Shown one piece after another: positions 22,967-32,298 of a stretch of DNA of 64,000 nucleotides. The DNA comes from Nannocystis sp. RBIL2 (lineage in GTDB: Bacteria; Myxococcota_A; Polyangia; Nannocystales; Nannocystaceae): positions 3,620,151-3,684,150 of the forward strand of contig NZ_JAPNJW010000002.1 in the NCBI RefSeq assembly GCF_026626745.1, written 5' to 3'. The position numbers and the translations under genes are program-made. The first letter of the stretch is position 1; the number at the start of each line of letters is the position of its first letter. The notes below the pieces were generated by a model. That model was not told the origin of the DNA, did not search any database, and was given only the letters and a program-made list of their open reading frames with translations.

Positions 22967-25114
22967 ATGCCGACCTCTCCGCCCCCGCGGCCACACCGCC
23001 TTTTCTGGCTGATCCCGGCCTTCGGCCTCGTCAACCTGTTCGCTGGCTCTTCCACCGCACACGCGCAGGCCCCCATGGGCGGCGGCATGGGCATGGGCGG
23101 AGGAGGCATGGGCGGCATGGGCCCGATGGGCGGCGGCGGCATGCCGGGCCAGGGCGGCCAGGGCGATAAGAAGAAGGAAGGCCCGGCCGAGGCGGCGCCC
23201 AAGGACAAGAAGGCGCTGCAGCCGATCGAGCCGGTGCCGGCGCAGCCCCGCGGCCTGCGGCAGCTGCAGCTGTTCGAGCTGCACGGCTACATGCGCATGC
23301 GGGCCGACTACTTCCACCGGCTCGACCTCGGCAGCGGCAAGAGCAACCAGTCGACGATCGGCACCAACTACGCCGACAACTCGCAGCTCGAGAACCCGTA
23401 CTTCGTCCCGCCTTCGGTCGCGGCCGAGACGGTCGGCGGCTTCGGCGAGACCTCGGGCGCCAGCGACGTCAACTGCGTCGGCGGCCTTACCGGCCTCGGC
23501 ATCAATGCCAGCAAGGCCAGCCGCCGCTGCGGCCGCCGCAACGGGTTCGCCAGCGCCAACATGCGCATGCGCATCGAGCCGACGCTGCACATCACCGACA
23601 CCGTCAAGGTGCACGCCCAGCTCGACGCGCTCGACAACCTCGTCCTCGGCAGCACGCCCGACTCGCTGCTCGCCGACAACCCCAACGCGCCGATCGACCT
23701 GTTCACGCGCACCCAGCTGCCGCCGTCCGACATGCGCAACAGCGGCCGCGACAGCATCGTCGTCAAGCGCGCGTACGGCCACATCCGCTTCGGCTGGGGC
23801 CTCGACATCAAGTTCGGGCGCATGCCGCACCACTGGGGCATGGGCATCGTCGCCAACGACGGCAACGGCTACTACCGTGGCGAGGCGGCCGACATCGTCC
23901 GCATGCTCGACATGGACTACGGCGACTCGGTCGACTCGCTGCGCCTCGGCTTCGACTTCGGCAAGGACCGCCGCAGCACCCACACGCTCGAGTTCTCGTG
24001 GGACTGGGCCTCCAGCGGCCCGACCACCGCGCAGATCTTCGGCCCCTGGTACGGCCCGTACCAGCAGGACTACACCACCGGTCAGACCTTCAGCGTCGAG
24101 AAGTTCGACAACGTCTATCAGTGGCGCATCTCGATCCTCCGCCGCGACGACCCGGCGATGCTGCAGCGCAAGCTGTCGCTTGGCCGCCCGGTCATCAACT
24201 ACGGCGCGATCGTGTGGGCCCGCTACCAGGCGATCGACCGCGTCACCGGCACCCCCGGCATCGGCATCGACCCCCTGCTCAACGAGCAGTACGGCTCCGA
24301 GATCGGCAGCTCCGGCAACCAGTACTACGACCAGCTGCAGGACTACGCCAACATCCTGATCCGCCGCCGCGCGCTGGTGTTCACGCCCGACGTGTGGTTC
24401 CGCGTCAACTGGAAGACCCTGCGCGTCGAGCTCGAGGGCGCCGCGGTGCTCGGCCGCTTCAACGAGATCAACGACAGCAGCGCCTTCGACGCCTCGCAGG
24501 GCAACGACCGCGACGACGTCTATACGATCAAGGACACCACCGACATGGGCCGCCGCTGGCTGACCCAGTTCGGCTACGCGCTCGAGTTCAAGTACGGCCT
24601 GTTCAAGGACAAGTTCCACCTCGGCCTCGACCACGGCTTCGCGTCGGGCGACAACGACCCGCGCTTCCGTTACAACACGCCGTGGAACTCGAACCTCGAC
24701 GATCGCACGTGGTCGAAGTTCCGCTTCAACCCGGCCTACTTCTCCGACCTGCTGCTGTTCCGCGAGCTGCTCGGCACCGCCAGCAACGCCGCCTACTTCA
24801 AGCCCTGGCTGGCGTTCTACTTCTTCGACAACAACTTCTCCGGCCGCCTCGACATCGAGTACGCCGTCGCCCCCCAGCGCACCAACACGTGGGGTAACAA
24901 GGCCAACTACGGCCTCGAGATCGACGCCGCCTTCCGCTACCACGACCGCCAGGAGCCGATCTTCTTCCAGCTCCAGTACGGCGTGATGTTCCCGTTCGGC
25001 GCCTTCAACCGCGGCCTCGAGTACAGCCCGGACGGCACGGTCGCCGGCCTGCCCAACAACGGCGACCCCAAGGCCGCCCAGACCGTCCAGGCCCAGCTCG
25101 GCATCCGCTTCTAG
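22967..25114 (+). CDS. TIGR04551-type outer-membrane protein
   Basis: 715 residues. Signal peptide ending STAHAQA (about 28-36), then a Gly/Met low-complexity stretch (MGGGMGMGG-type), a Lys/Glu/Pro linker and a long strand-rich domain full of aromatic-ended strands (YMRMRADYFHRLDL, GRMPHHWGMGI, YGLEIDAAFRY, ending LGIRF). The terminal Phe and alternating pattern are those of an outer-membrane beta-barrel, and the whole resembles the myxobacterial TIGR04551 family. Function unknown. I chose the ATG at 22967; a TTG at 22943 is possible. A weak promoter (TTGACG at 22924, TAGCGT at 22947, 17-bp spacing) precedes it. Confidence 0.75.
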   Translation: MPTSPPPRPHRLFWLIPAFGLVNLFAGSSTAHAQAPMGGGMGMGGGGMGGMGPMGGGGMPGQGGQGDKKKEGPAEAAPKDKKALQPIEPVPAQPRGLRQLQLFELHGYMRMRADYFHRLDLGSGKSNQSTIGTNYADNSQLENPYFVPPSVAAETVGGFGETSGASDVNCVGGLTGLGINASKASRRCGRRNGFASANMRMRIEPTLHITDTVKVHAQLDALDNLVLGSTPDSLLADNPNAPIDLFTRTQLPPSDMRNSGRDSIVVKRAYGHIRFGWGLDIKFGRMPHHWGMGIVANDGNGYYRGEAADIVRMLDMDYGDSVDSLRLGFDFGKDRRSTHTLEFSWDWASSGPTTAQIFGPWYGPYQQDYTTGQTFSVEKFDNVYQWRISILRRDDPAMLQRKLSLGRPVINYGAIVWARYQAIDRVTGTPGIGIDPLLNEQYGSEIGSSGNQYYDQLQDYANILIRRRALVFTPDVWFRVNWKTLRVELEGAAVLGRFNEINDSSAFDASQGNDRDDVYTIKDTTDMGRRWLTQFGYALEFKYGLFKDKFHLGLDHGFASGDNDPRFRYNTPWNSNLDDRTWSKFRFNPAYFSDLLLFRELLGTASNAAYFKPWLAFYFFDNNFSGRLDIEYAVAPQRTNTWGNKANYGLEIDAAFRYHDRQEPIFFQLQYGVMFPFGAFNRGLEYSPDGTVAGLPNNGDPKAAQTVQAQLGIRF

Positions 25115-25261
25115 CCGCGCGGCAGTCGCCCCGCGCGAGCGCTCGCTCCGGCCGCGCGGCGGTCGGCTCGCCGGCTCTCGCGCGAACCGCCTTGCTCCGG
25201 GCCCGCGGGCGACGTAGACCTTGAGCGGACCCGCGCGCTGGCCGGAGCTTTCAGCCCTGTC

Positions 25262-25317
25262 CGGCCGCCTGTCCCTCGCGCCATGTCCCGGGCGCCATGC
25301 TTTATTGAACAGGTCCC
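25262..25317. repeat. Palindrome cluster directly before radA
   Basis: CCTGTCCC, GCCATGTCCCGGGCGCCATG and AACAGGTCCC lie in the 55 bases before the radA ATG. Confidence 0.65.
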
Positions 25318-26706
25318 ATGAGCAAGGTCAAGAAGCCCCAGCAGCGGTGGGTGTGTCAGGCGTGCGGCGCGGTCACGACCGGGTGGTTCGGCAAGTGCCC
25401 GAGCTGTGACGCCTGGAACTCGATCGAGGAGGAGGTCGCGGCGCCGTCGCCCGGCGACCGGCCGGCCGGGCCGGGCAAGGTCGTGGCCTCGACCGAGGCG
25501 CAGACGATCGTCGACCGCCAGCCGCGGCGCCCGTGCGGCATGGGCGAGGTCGATCGCGTGCTCGGCGGCGGCCTCGTCCCGGGCAGCGTCGTGCTGCTCG
25601 GCGGGCCGCCGGGCATCGGCAAGTCCACGCTGCTCCTTCAGGCCTCGGTCGGCCTCGCGCGGCGCAACGGCGTCGTCCTGTACGCCAGCGGCGAGGAGTC
25701 GGTGGCCCAGGTCGCCTCCCGCTGCGGCCGCCTCGGCGCCAGCCACCCCGGCCTCCTGCTGATGGCCGAGACCCGCATCGAGGAGGTCTTGAGCGCCGCC
25801 CAGGAGCGCGCCAAGACGCTCGCGGCGCTGATCGTCGACTCGGTCCAGACCGTCCACAGCGGGGCCCAGGACGGCCTGCCGGGCAACATCAGCCAGATCC
25901 GCGCAGTCACCTCCGCACTGGTCGGCTTCGCCAAGACCCACGGGGTGCCCGTCGTCGTCGTCGGCCACGTCACCAAGGACGGCCAGCTCGCCGGACCGCG
26001 CCTGCTCGAGCACCTGGTCGACGCAGTTCTCTCGTTCGAGGGCGACGAGGAGCGGGCGATCCGCCTGCTGCGGGCCACCAAGAACCGCTACGGCAGCACC
26101 CAGGAGCTCGGCGTGTTCGAGATGCGCGGCGACGGGCTGCGGGAGATCGTAAACCCCTCCGAGGCCTTCATCACCGAGCGCGACGACCCGGCGATCGGCT
26201 CGTGCGTGACCGCCAGCCTCGAAGGCTCGCGGCCGCTGCTGCTCGAGGTCCAGGCGCTCCTGGCCGCGGCGTTCGGCAACCCGCGCCGCACCTGCGTCGG
26301 CGTCGACCCGGTCCGCCTCGCCATGCTCCTCGCAGTGCTCGACCGCCACGCCGGCGTGTTCGCCCTCGACCAGGACGTGTTCGTCAACGCCGTCGGCGGC
26401 ATGCGCCTCGGCGAGCCCGCCAGCGACCTCGCCGTCCTCCTCGCCGTCGCCTCCTCGCACCGGCGCCAGCCGCTCCCGCCGGGCCTGTGCGTGTTCGGCG
26501 AGGTCGGCCTCACCGGCGAGCTGCGCCCCGCGCCCCGCTCCGACGCCCGCCTGTCCGAGGCCGCCCGCCTGGGCATGAAGCGGGTGCTCCTTCCGACAGG
26601 TCCCAAACAACATGCTCTTTCGGCCAGGAAGCTGAAGGACCAACTCGGCGTCGACGTCCGCCTGGCCCGCAACGTCGGCGAGGCGCTCGAGCTGGCGTTC
26701 GGCTGA
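25318..26706 (+). CDS. radA: DNA repair protein RadA (Sms)
   Basis: 462 residues. N-terminal C4 zinc finger (CQAC at 13-16, CPSC at 27-30), RecA-like core with Walker A GGPPGIGKS (about 95-103), the RadA-specific KNRYGSTQELGVF motif (about 258), and a C-terminal Lon-protease-like domain (about 300-450). RadA is a helicase-like branch migration factor in recombination and transformation. The gene is near recA but not co-transcribed. One palindrome copy falls in the coding sequence at about 26596-26630. Confidence 0.95.
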   Translation: MSKVKKPQQRWVCQACGAVTTGWFGKCPSCDAWNSIEEEVAAPSPGDRPAGPGKVVASTEAQTIVDRQPRRPCGMGEVDRVLGGGLVPGSVVLLGGPPGIGKSTLLLQASVGLARRNGVVLYASGEESVAQVASRCGRLGASHPGLLLMAETRIEEVLSAAQERAKTLAALIVDSVQTVHSGAQDGLPGNISQIRAVTSALVGFAKTHGVPVVVVGHVTKDGQLAGPRLLEHLVDAVLSFEGDEERAIRLLRATKNRYGSTQELGVFEMRGDGLREIVNPSEAFITERDDPAIGSCVTASLEGSRPLLLEVQALLAAAFGNPRRTCVGVDPVRLAMLLAVLDRHAGVFALDQDVFVNAVGGMRLGEPASDLAVLLAVASSHRRQPLPPGLCVFGEVGLTGELRPAPRSDARLSEAARLGMKRVLLPTGPKQHALSARKLKDQLGVDVRLARNVGEALELAFG

Positions 26707-26760
26707 CCCATTCGCGCGAGCCGGGCTCGCGCCAGCGACGACGGCGGCGCGCCCCGTCCT

Positions 26761-27846
26761 CTAGGGCTCGCACACGCGGGCGACCAGCTTCGGCGGGGCG
26801 CCTCCGTCCAGCGTGTGGAACTCGATACCCGGCGCCGGAAACAGCTCGTCGTACTTCGTCCCCTTGTAGACGGCCGATCGCGGCACCACCACCAGGCTGC
26901 CGCCGACGATCGCCGGCACCCAATCCTTGGGGGTCCCGAGCGGCGCGAGGTCGATGGGCTCCAGCCCGCTGTTGATCGCTACCGCGTCGACGACCCCGAG
27001 CGGCTGCAACACCTCCGGAATGGACTTCCCGGGCTCGCCGCCCCACCAGGCCGTGCAGTCGGCGTCGTACGTCGCCCCGCACTGGCGACAGGCGAACGAG
27101 GGCAGGCCGTCGACGCACTCGGTCGCTGCGTCGCCGCCGCCCTCGACCCACTCGAGGCCGGCGTCGAGCGTATGGAGGTCGAACTTCATCTGCTCGCCGT
27201 AGAGGATGTCGTCGTACTTGGCCAGGACCTCGAGGCGGATCGCCTTGATCGTCTCGGTCACGATCGGCCCCTCCGTGGACACCAGCTGGCCGTCCTTCGT
27301 CGGGAACCGCAGCAGCATCATGCTGACGCCGAGCACCGCGGCGTCGACCGATCCATCGTCCTTCAGCAGGTGCCCCGACTTGGCCGCGCCGAAGCTGAGG
27401 AACTGGCAATCGAGGTCCATCGGCCCGGGCGCCACCGGACAGCCCGGGACGACGAAGTTGAGCGCGTCGCTCAGGAACGTGTCGGCCTCGACGATGACCT
27501 CGACCTCGCAGCAGCCGTCCATGTCGTCGTCGAGGCCGTCGCACACGAACCCCTCGCCGGTGGTCTCGGTCGTCGGGTTCGGCCCGGTCGTCGACGTTGT
27601 CGTGTGGTCGGACGAGCTGGTGATCGTGCTCGGCGAGGTCGACGACGAGGTCGTCGTCACCGGCGGATCGGAGGTCGTCGTCGGCGGCTCGATCGTCGTC
27701 GTCTCCAGCGTGACCGCGGAGGTCTGGCTGACGGAGCCGCTGTCGGTGATGACGTCCCAGGTGTCGAGGAACAGCGGGTTCGGCTTCGAGCAGCCGCCTG
27801 CGAGCGCCCCGCCCAGGAGGATCGCCGTGAACGACTTCCGGTTCAT
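26761..27846 (-). CDS. Lipoprotein with DNRLRE/CBM96-like domain
   Basis: 361 residues, lipobox LAGGC (Cys19), Thr/Ser/Pro linker (about 38-98), then a domain with EADTFLSDALNF, LSFGAAKSGHLL and LLRFPT, the pattern of DNRLRE (carbohydrate-binding module 96) domains, followed by a Cys-containing C-terminal part (CVDGLPSFACRQC). Likely a surface lipoprotein that binds polysaccharide. Its start is preceded by a TAGGGT box nine bases upstream. The domain call is by pattern only. Confidence 0.6.
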   Translation of the reverse strand: MNRKSFTAILLGGALAGGCSKPNPLFLDTWDVITDSGSVSQTSAVTLETTTIEPPTTTSDPPVTTTSSSTSPSTITSSSDHTTTSTTGPNPTTETTGEGFVCDGLDDDMDGCCEVEVIVEADTFLSDALNFVVPGCPVAPGPMDLDCQFLSFGAAKSGHLLKDDGSVDAAVLGVSMMLLRFPTKDGQLVSTEGPIVTETIKAIRLEVLAKYDDILYGEQMKFDLHTLDAGLEWVEGGGDAATECVDGLPSFACRQCGATYDADCTAWWGGEPGKSIPEVLQPLGVVDAVAINSGLEPIDLAPLGTPKDWVPAIVGGSLVVVPRSAVYKGTKYDELFPAPGIEFHTLDGGAPPKLVARVCEP

Positions 27847-27855
27847 CGAACACCC

Positions 27856-27861
27856 ACCCTA
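27856..27861 (-). promoter_or_regulatory. -10-like TAGGGT, 9 nt before ATG
   Basis: Minus-strand TAGGGT ends nine bases before the ATG at 27846. Confidence 0.4.
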
Positions 27862-27969
27862 ACACAAATGGCGCGCGTTCGCCGGTGCGGCGGGGCCGGC
27901 GACGCCTGAGCGCGTTTTGACCCCCGGACCGCCTCGCAATTTGCGCCGGCCTCGTCTACATCGCCTGGC

Positions 27970-29412
27970 ATGTCCGCCGCACCCGAGCTCTACGACATCT
28001 ACGAGCGCTCCAACGAGGCCGTCACGGAGGAGTTCGACGTCCGCCTCCCCTTGCTCGAGGGCGCCGTCCCTGAGCAGCTGCGCGGCGTCCTGTTCCGCAA
28101 CGGCCCCGGCCGACTCGAGCTCTACGGCCACCGCTACGGGCATCTGTTCGACGGCGACGGGCACATCAATCGCTTCGCCTTCGACGGTCGCGGGGTCACC
28201 TACCGCAACCGCTACGTCCGCACTCGCGAGTTTCTCGCCGAGGAGTCGGCCCGGCGGATCCTCTTTCGCAACTTCGGCACCAACATCCCCGGCGGCCTGC
28301 TGAAGAACCTCCTGCGCACCCGCTTCAAGAACGTCGCCAACACCAGCGTCGTCCAGCACGGCGGCAAGCTGCTCGCCCTGTGGGAGGCCGGCTGGCCGCA
28401 CCGGCTCGACCCCGGCAACCTCGACACCCTCGCCCGCGACGACCTCGGCGGCGCCCTGCAGAACCCCGGCAACGTCATCGAGCGCATGGTCGCCCCCGAG
28501 CTGCCGTTCAGCGCTCACCCCAAGGTCTGTCCGGTCACCGGCGAGCTCTTCAACTTCGGCCTCGCGGCCACCGGCACCCGCTCGCGCCTGTGCCTCTATC
28601 GCGTCGACGCCGGCGGGCGGGCCGCCGCGCCCGAGTTCATCGACCTGCCCGGGGGCTACTTCATCCACGACTTCGTGCTGACGGCCCGGCACCGCGTCTT
28701 CTTCCTCACGCCCACCAGCTTCGACCTGCGCAAGATGTTGCTCGGTCTGGCGCCCCCGGTGCAGACCATGCGCGCCCTGCCAGGGCCGACGCAGATCCTC
28801 GTGGTCGATCGCGACAGCACCGCCCACCGGCGCACCGAGACCGGCGCCTGCTTCATCTTCCACTTCCCCAACGGCTTCGAGGACGCGCAGGGCGTGATCT
28901 TCGTCGACGGCTACCGCATGCAGCGGTTCCCCAATTTAAACCCGCGCCCGGACCGGCCCGAGGAGCACGTCAAGCCGTACCTCACCCGCTACCGCATCGA
29001 CCCCGCCGGCGGCGTCAGCGAGCAGACGCTGACCGACTACACCGGCGAGCTCGGCACGATCCGCCAGGACCGGATCAGTCAGCGCCACCGCTACGTCTGG
29101 TCGATCGGCTCCGCCCCCGATCGCAAGGCCCCGTTCTCGACCGGCCTCCTCAAGATCGACTGCGACAGCGCGAGCACCCTGTTCCGCGACTTCGGCCCCG
29201 CCCTCACCGGCGAGCCCGTGTTCGTCCCCCGCCCCGGCGGCACCGACGAGGATGACGGCTGGCTGCTGTCGATGCACTACGTCGACGCCGAGCGAGCCAA
29301 CCATTTGCTCGTCCTCGACGCCCGCGACCTCGGCACCCTCGCCCGCCTGCGCCTGCCCCACGCCACCCCGCTCGGCTTCCACGGCGCCTTCGTGGCCGAG
29401 CCCCAGGGCTGA
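27970..29412 (+). CDS. Carotenoid cleavage oxygenase (RPE65 family)
   Basis: 480 residues. The four iron-ligand His regions are visible: FSAHPKVCPVTGELFNFG (about 180), FIHDFVLT (about 232), FIFHFPNGFED (about 297) and GFHGAFV (about 472). The N-terminal region (FRNGPGRLELYG, FDGDGHINRFAFDGRGVTYRNRYVRT) is also diagnostic. These enzymes cleave a polyene double bond with O2, making apocarotenoids or retinal, or cleave lignin stilbenes. The third His motif differs slightly from the common HHxNA(Y/F)E form. No carotenoid genes are nearby, so substrate is open. Confidence 0.9.
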   Translation: MSAAPELYDIYERSNEAVTEEFDVRLPLLEGAVPEQLRGVLFRNGPGRLELYGHRYGHLFDGDGHINRFAFDGRGVTYRNRYVRTREFLAEESARRILFRNFGTNIPGGLLKNLLRTRFKNVANTSVVQHGGKLLALWEAGWPHRLDPGNLDTLARDDLGGALQNPGNVIERMVAPELPFSAHPKVCPVTGELFNFGLAATGTRSRLCLYRVDAGGRAAAPEFIDLPGGYFIHDFVLTARHRVFFLTPTSFDLRKMLLGLAPPVQTMRALPGPTQILVVDRDSTAHRRTETGACFIFHFPNGFEDAQGVIFVDGYRMQRFPNLNPRPDRPEEHVKPYLTRYRIDPAGGVSEQTLTDYTGELGTIRQDRISQRHRYVWSIGSAPDRKAPFSTGLLKIDCDSASTLFRDFGPALTGEPVFVPRPGGTDEDDGWLLSMHYVDAERANHLLVLDARDLGTLARLRLPHATPLGFHGAFVAEPQG

Positions 29413-29421
29413 CCCTCGGGT

Positions 29422-29469
29422 CATGCTCCAAAGAACATGCCCCTCGAGGCATGTCCTTCGGAGCATGTC
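29422..29469. repeat. Nested palindrome after carotenoid oxygenase
   Basis: CATGCTCC and GGAGCATG flank the inner ACATGCC-CCTCGA-GGCATGT. It lies between the convergent carotenoid oxygenase and recA genes. Confidence 0.85.
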
Positions 29470-29683
29470 CAATCAGCGTCCAGCCGCGCGGCAGCCGACC
29501 TCGTGCGCGCGAGGTGTCCTTCCGAGCTTGTCGCGCAGCGACGGACACCCCGACGTTCCACCTCGTGCGCGTGAGCCGGTCGTCCTTCGCGCGCGTCTCG
29601 AAGACACGAGGCTGCGGCCCCGACGCGACAGCCCGCCTCGCGCCTGCGAGGCGGGCTGCTCCGCTACGCCCGCTGCGAGCGGC

Positions 29684-30907
<1,224 letters not shown>

Positions 30908-30951
30908 GAGCGTTTTGAATCCTCAGTGCGCGGTCTAGCGCCCGCGCGTGA

Positions 30952-30980
30952 TCTATAGGAGAACAAGTGCTCAGTATCAA
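30952..30980 (-). promoter_or_regulatory. recA promoter with embedded operator-like palindrome
   Basis: On the minus strand, TTGATA (30975-30980), 17 bp, then TATAGA (30952-30957) form a near-consensus sigma-70 promoter. The spacer contains GAGCACTTGTTCTC, an imperfect palindrome (5 of 7 pairs) placed where LexA often binds. The leader to the ATG at 30907 is about 40 nt and has a weak ribosome site (GAGGA). Confidence 0.65.
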
Positions 30981-31079
30981 GCGCTTTCCGGCCCTCGACG
31001 TCCGCCGGATCGGCCCGCGGGAGGCCTTTTCACCGATTTTGCCGCGCCGCCGGCCCCGCTCCGGCCGGCGATCCCCCGC

Positions 31080-32210
31080 TCACAGCGGGCCCGCGGGGAC
31101 CCGTCCTTCCAGCATGTCCCGCTCCTGCGCCGCGGAGAACGGCGACGCCAGCAGGCTCTCGTCGCGCTGGCGCGAGCGGAAGTACTCGAAGATGTAGCGC
31201 ATGCGGTCGCCCAGACGCGACCAGTCGTCGGCCCCCGAGCCCTGCACCTCCTGCCCGCCGAGCCGCAACCAGTCCTCGACCCGGTCGGCCAGCCCGAGCC
31301 CGCGCTCGCGCGCCTCGTAGGCCCCCAGTTCCTCCGTCAGCTGGAGCAGCCGCGGATGCTCCAGCCGCGCCAGCTCCTCGGGCCACAGCGGCCGCCCCGG
31401 CGGCGCCGGCAGGTCGAAGCCGAGGCGCAGCACCTGCCCCGGCAGCGCCATCGTCATCATCAACTCCGTGGCCGCGCGCCGCACCACCGTCGCCAGCGCC
31501 GCGCCGATGAGCCCGCCTTCCGCGGCCGGCAGCTCGGTCAGCGGCGCCGCCAGCGCCCCGGCGATGTACGGCTGCAGCCGCGTCTGCTCGTGCAGCCCGC
31601 ACAAGCCGTTGGCCAGCAGCACCAGCTCGGCGCGCACCGCCGGCCTGCGCTCGTGCAGGGCGCTGAAGTAGTAGACCAGCGCCTCGCGGACCATCGTCTG
31701 CCCGCCCCGCTGCCGCCGCTCCAGCGTCCCGTCGGCCGCCACCATCAGCTCGTCGGGCAGGCTCGGCCCCTCGCTGAACAGCCCGACCACGTCGGCCAGC
31801 CGCTCCTCGGTGCGCCCCGCCGGCTCGGCGAAGGCCGCCGAGAACGCCGCGAACGCCGCCCCCAGCTCCGCGAACACGGTCGTGTTGCCGCCCATCACGT
31901 GGCGGGCGATCTGCGTCAGCGCCCGCCGGATCGGCGCGCGCAGGGCCAGGCTGTCGAGCGCCGCGGGCATCCGCGCGGCCAGCAGCGTCGACACCCACGC
32001 CCCGAGCTCCTCCTCGCGGATGAACTGCCCCGCCTGCTTCGAGGCCCAGACCGCGAAGATCGGCCACGCGAAGTCGGCCGAGCCCAGCACCCGCGCCATC
32101 GCCAGAGTCAGGCGGTGATACCCGCGCGTGATCAAGAGGTTGCGCAGGACCGGCCGGTCCGCCATCGCCACGATCTCGCGCACCCGCTCCGGCGTGATCC
32201 CATCCACCAT
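31080..32210 (-). CDS. Helical protein of unknown function
   Basis: 376 residues from MVDGITPERVREIV (32210); the frame is open further upstream but with Arg-rich non-coding composition. The sequence is almost all helix, with a striking conserved-looking segment FAVWASKQAGQFIREEEL (about 47-64) near the N-terminus. I recall W-A-S-K/R-Q-A-G motifs in unannotated proteins of other bacteria but cannot name the family. The region from 230 to 376 includes LVYYFSALHERRP and several Trp/Arg-rich helices. No catalytic motif was found. Confidence 0.6.
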   Translation of the reverse strand: MVDGITPERVREIVAMADRPVLRNLLITRGYHRLTLAMARVLGSADFAWPIFAVWASKQAGQFIREEELGAWVSTLLAARMPAALDSLALRAPIRRALTQIARHVMGGNTTVFAELGAAFAAFSAAFAEPAGRTEERLADVVGLFSEGPSLPDELMVAADGTLERRQRGGQTMVREALVYYFSALHERRPAVRAELVLLANGLCGLHEQTRLQPYIAGALAAPLTELPAAEGGLIGAALATVVRRAATELMMTMALPGQVLRLGFDLPAPPGRPLWPEELARLEHPRLLQLTEELGAYEARERGLGLADRVEDWLRLGGQEVQGSGADDWSRLGDRMRYIFEYFRSRQRDESLLASPFSAAQERDMLEGRVPAGPL

Positions 32211-32285
32211 CGCCCGATCTTGCAACCGATCAGCCCGGTCGCGCCCGCCCGCTCCGCGGAGCGCCCGCCGCCGGCCCGCCCGGGC

Positions 32286-32291
32286 TATCTT
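32286..32291 (+). promoter_or_regulatory. -10-like TATCTT, 7 nt before GTG
   Basis: TATCTT ends seven bases before the GTG at 32299 with no Shine-Dalgarno between. Confidence 0.45.
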
Positions 32292-32298
32292 GACCGCC

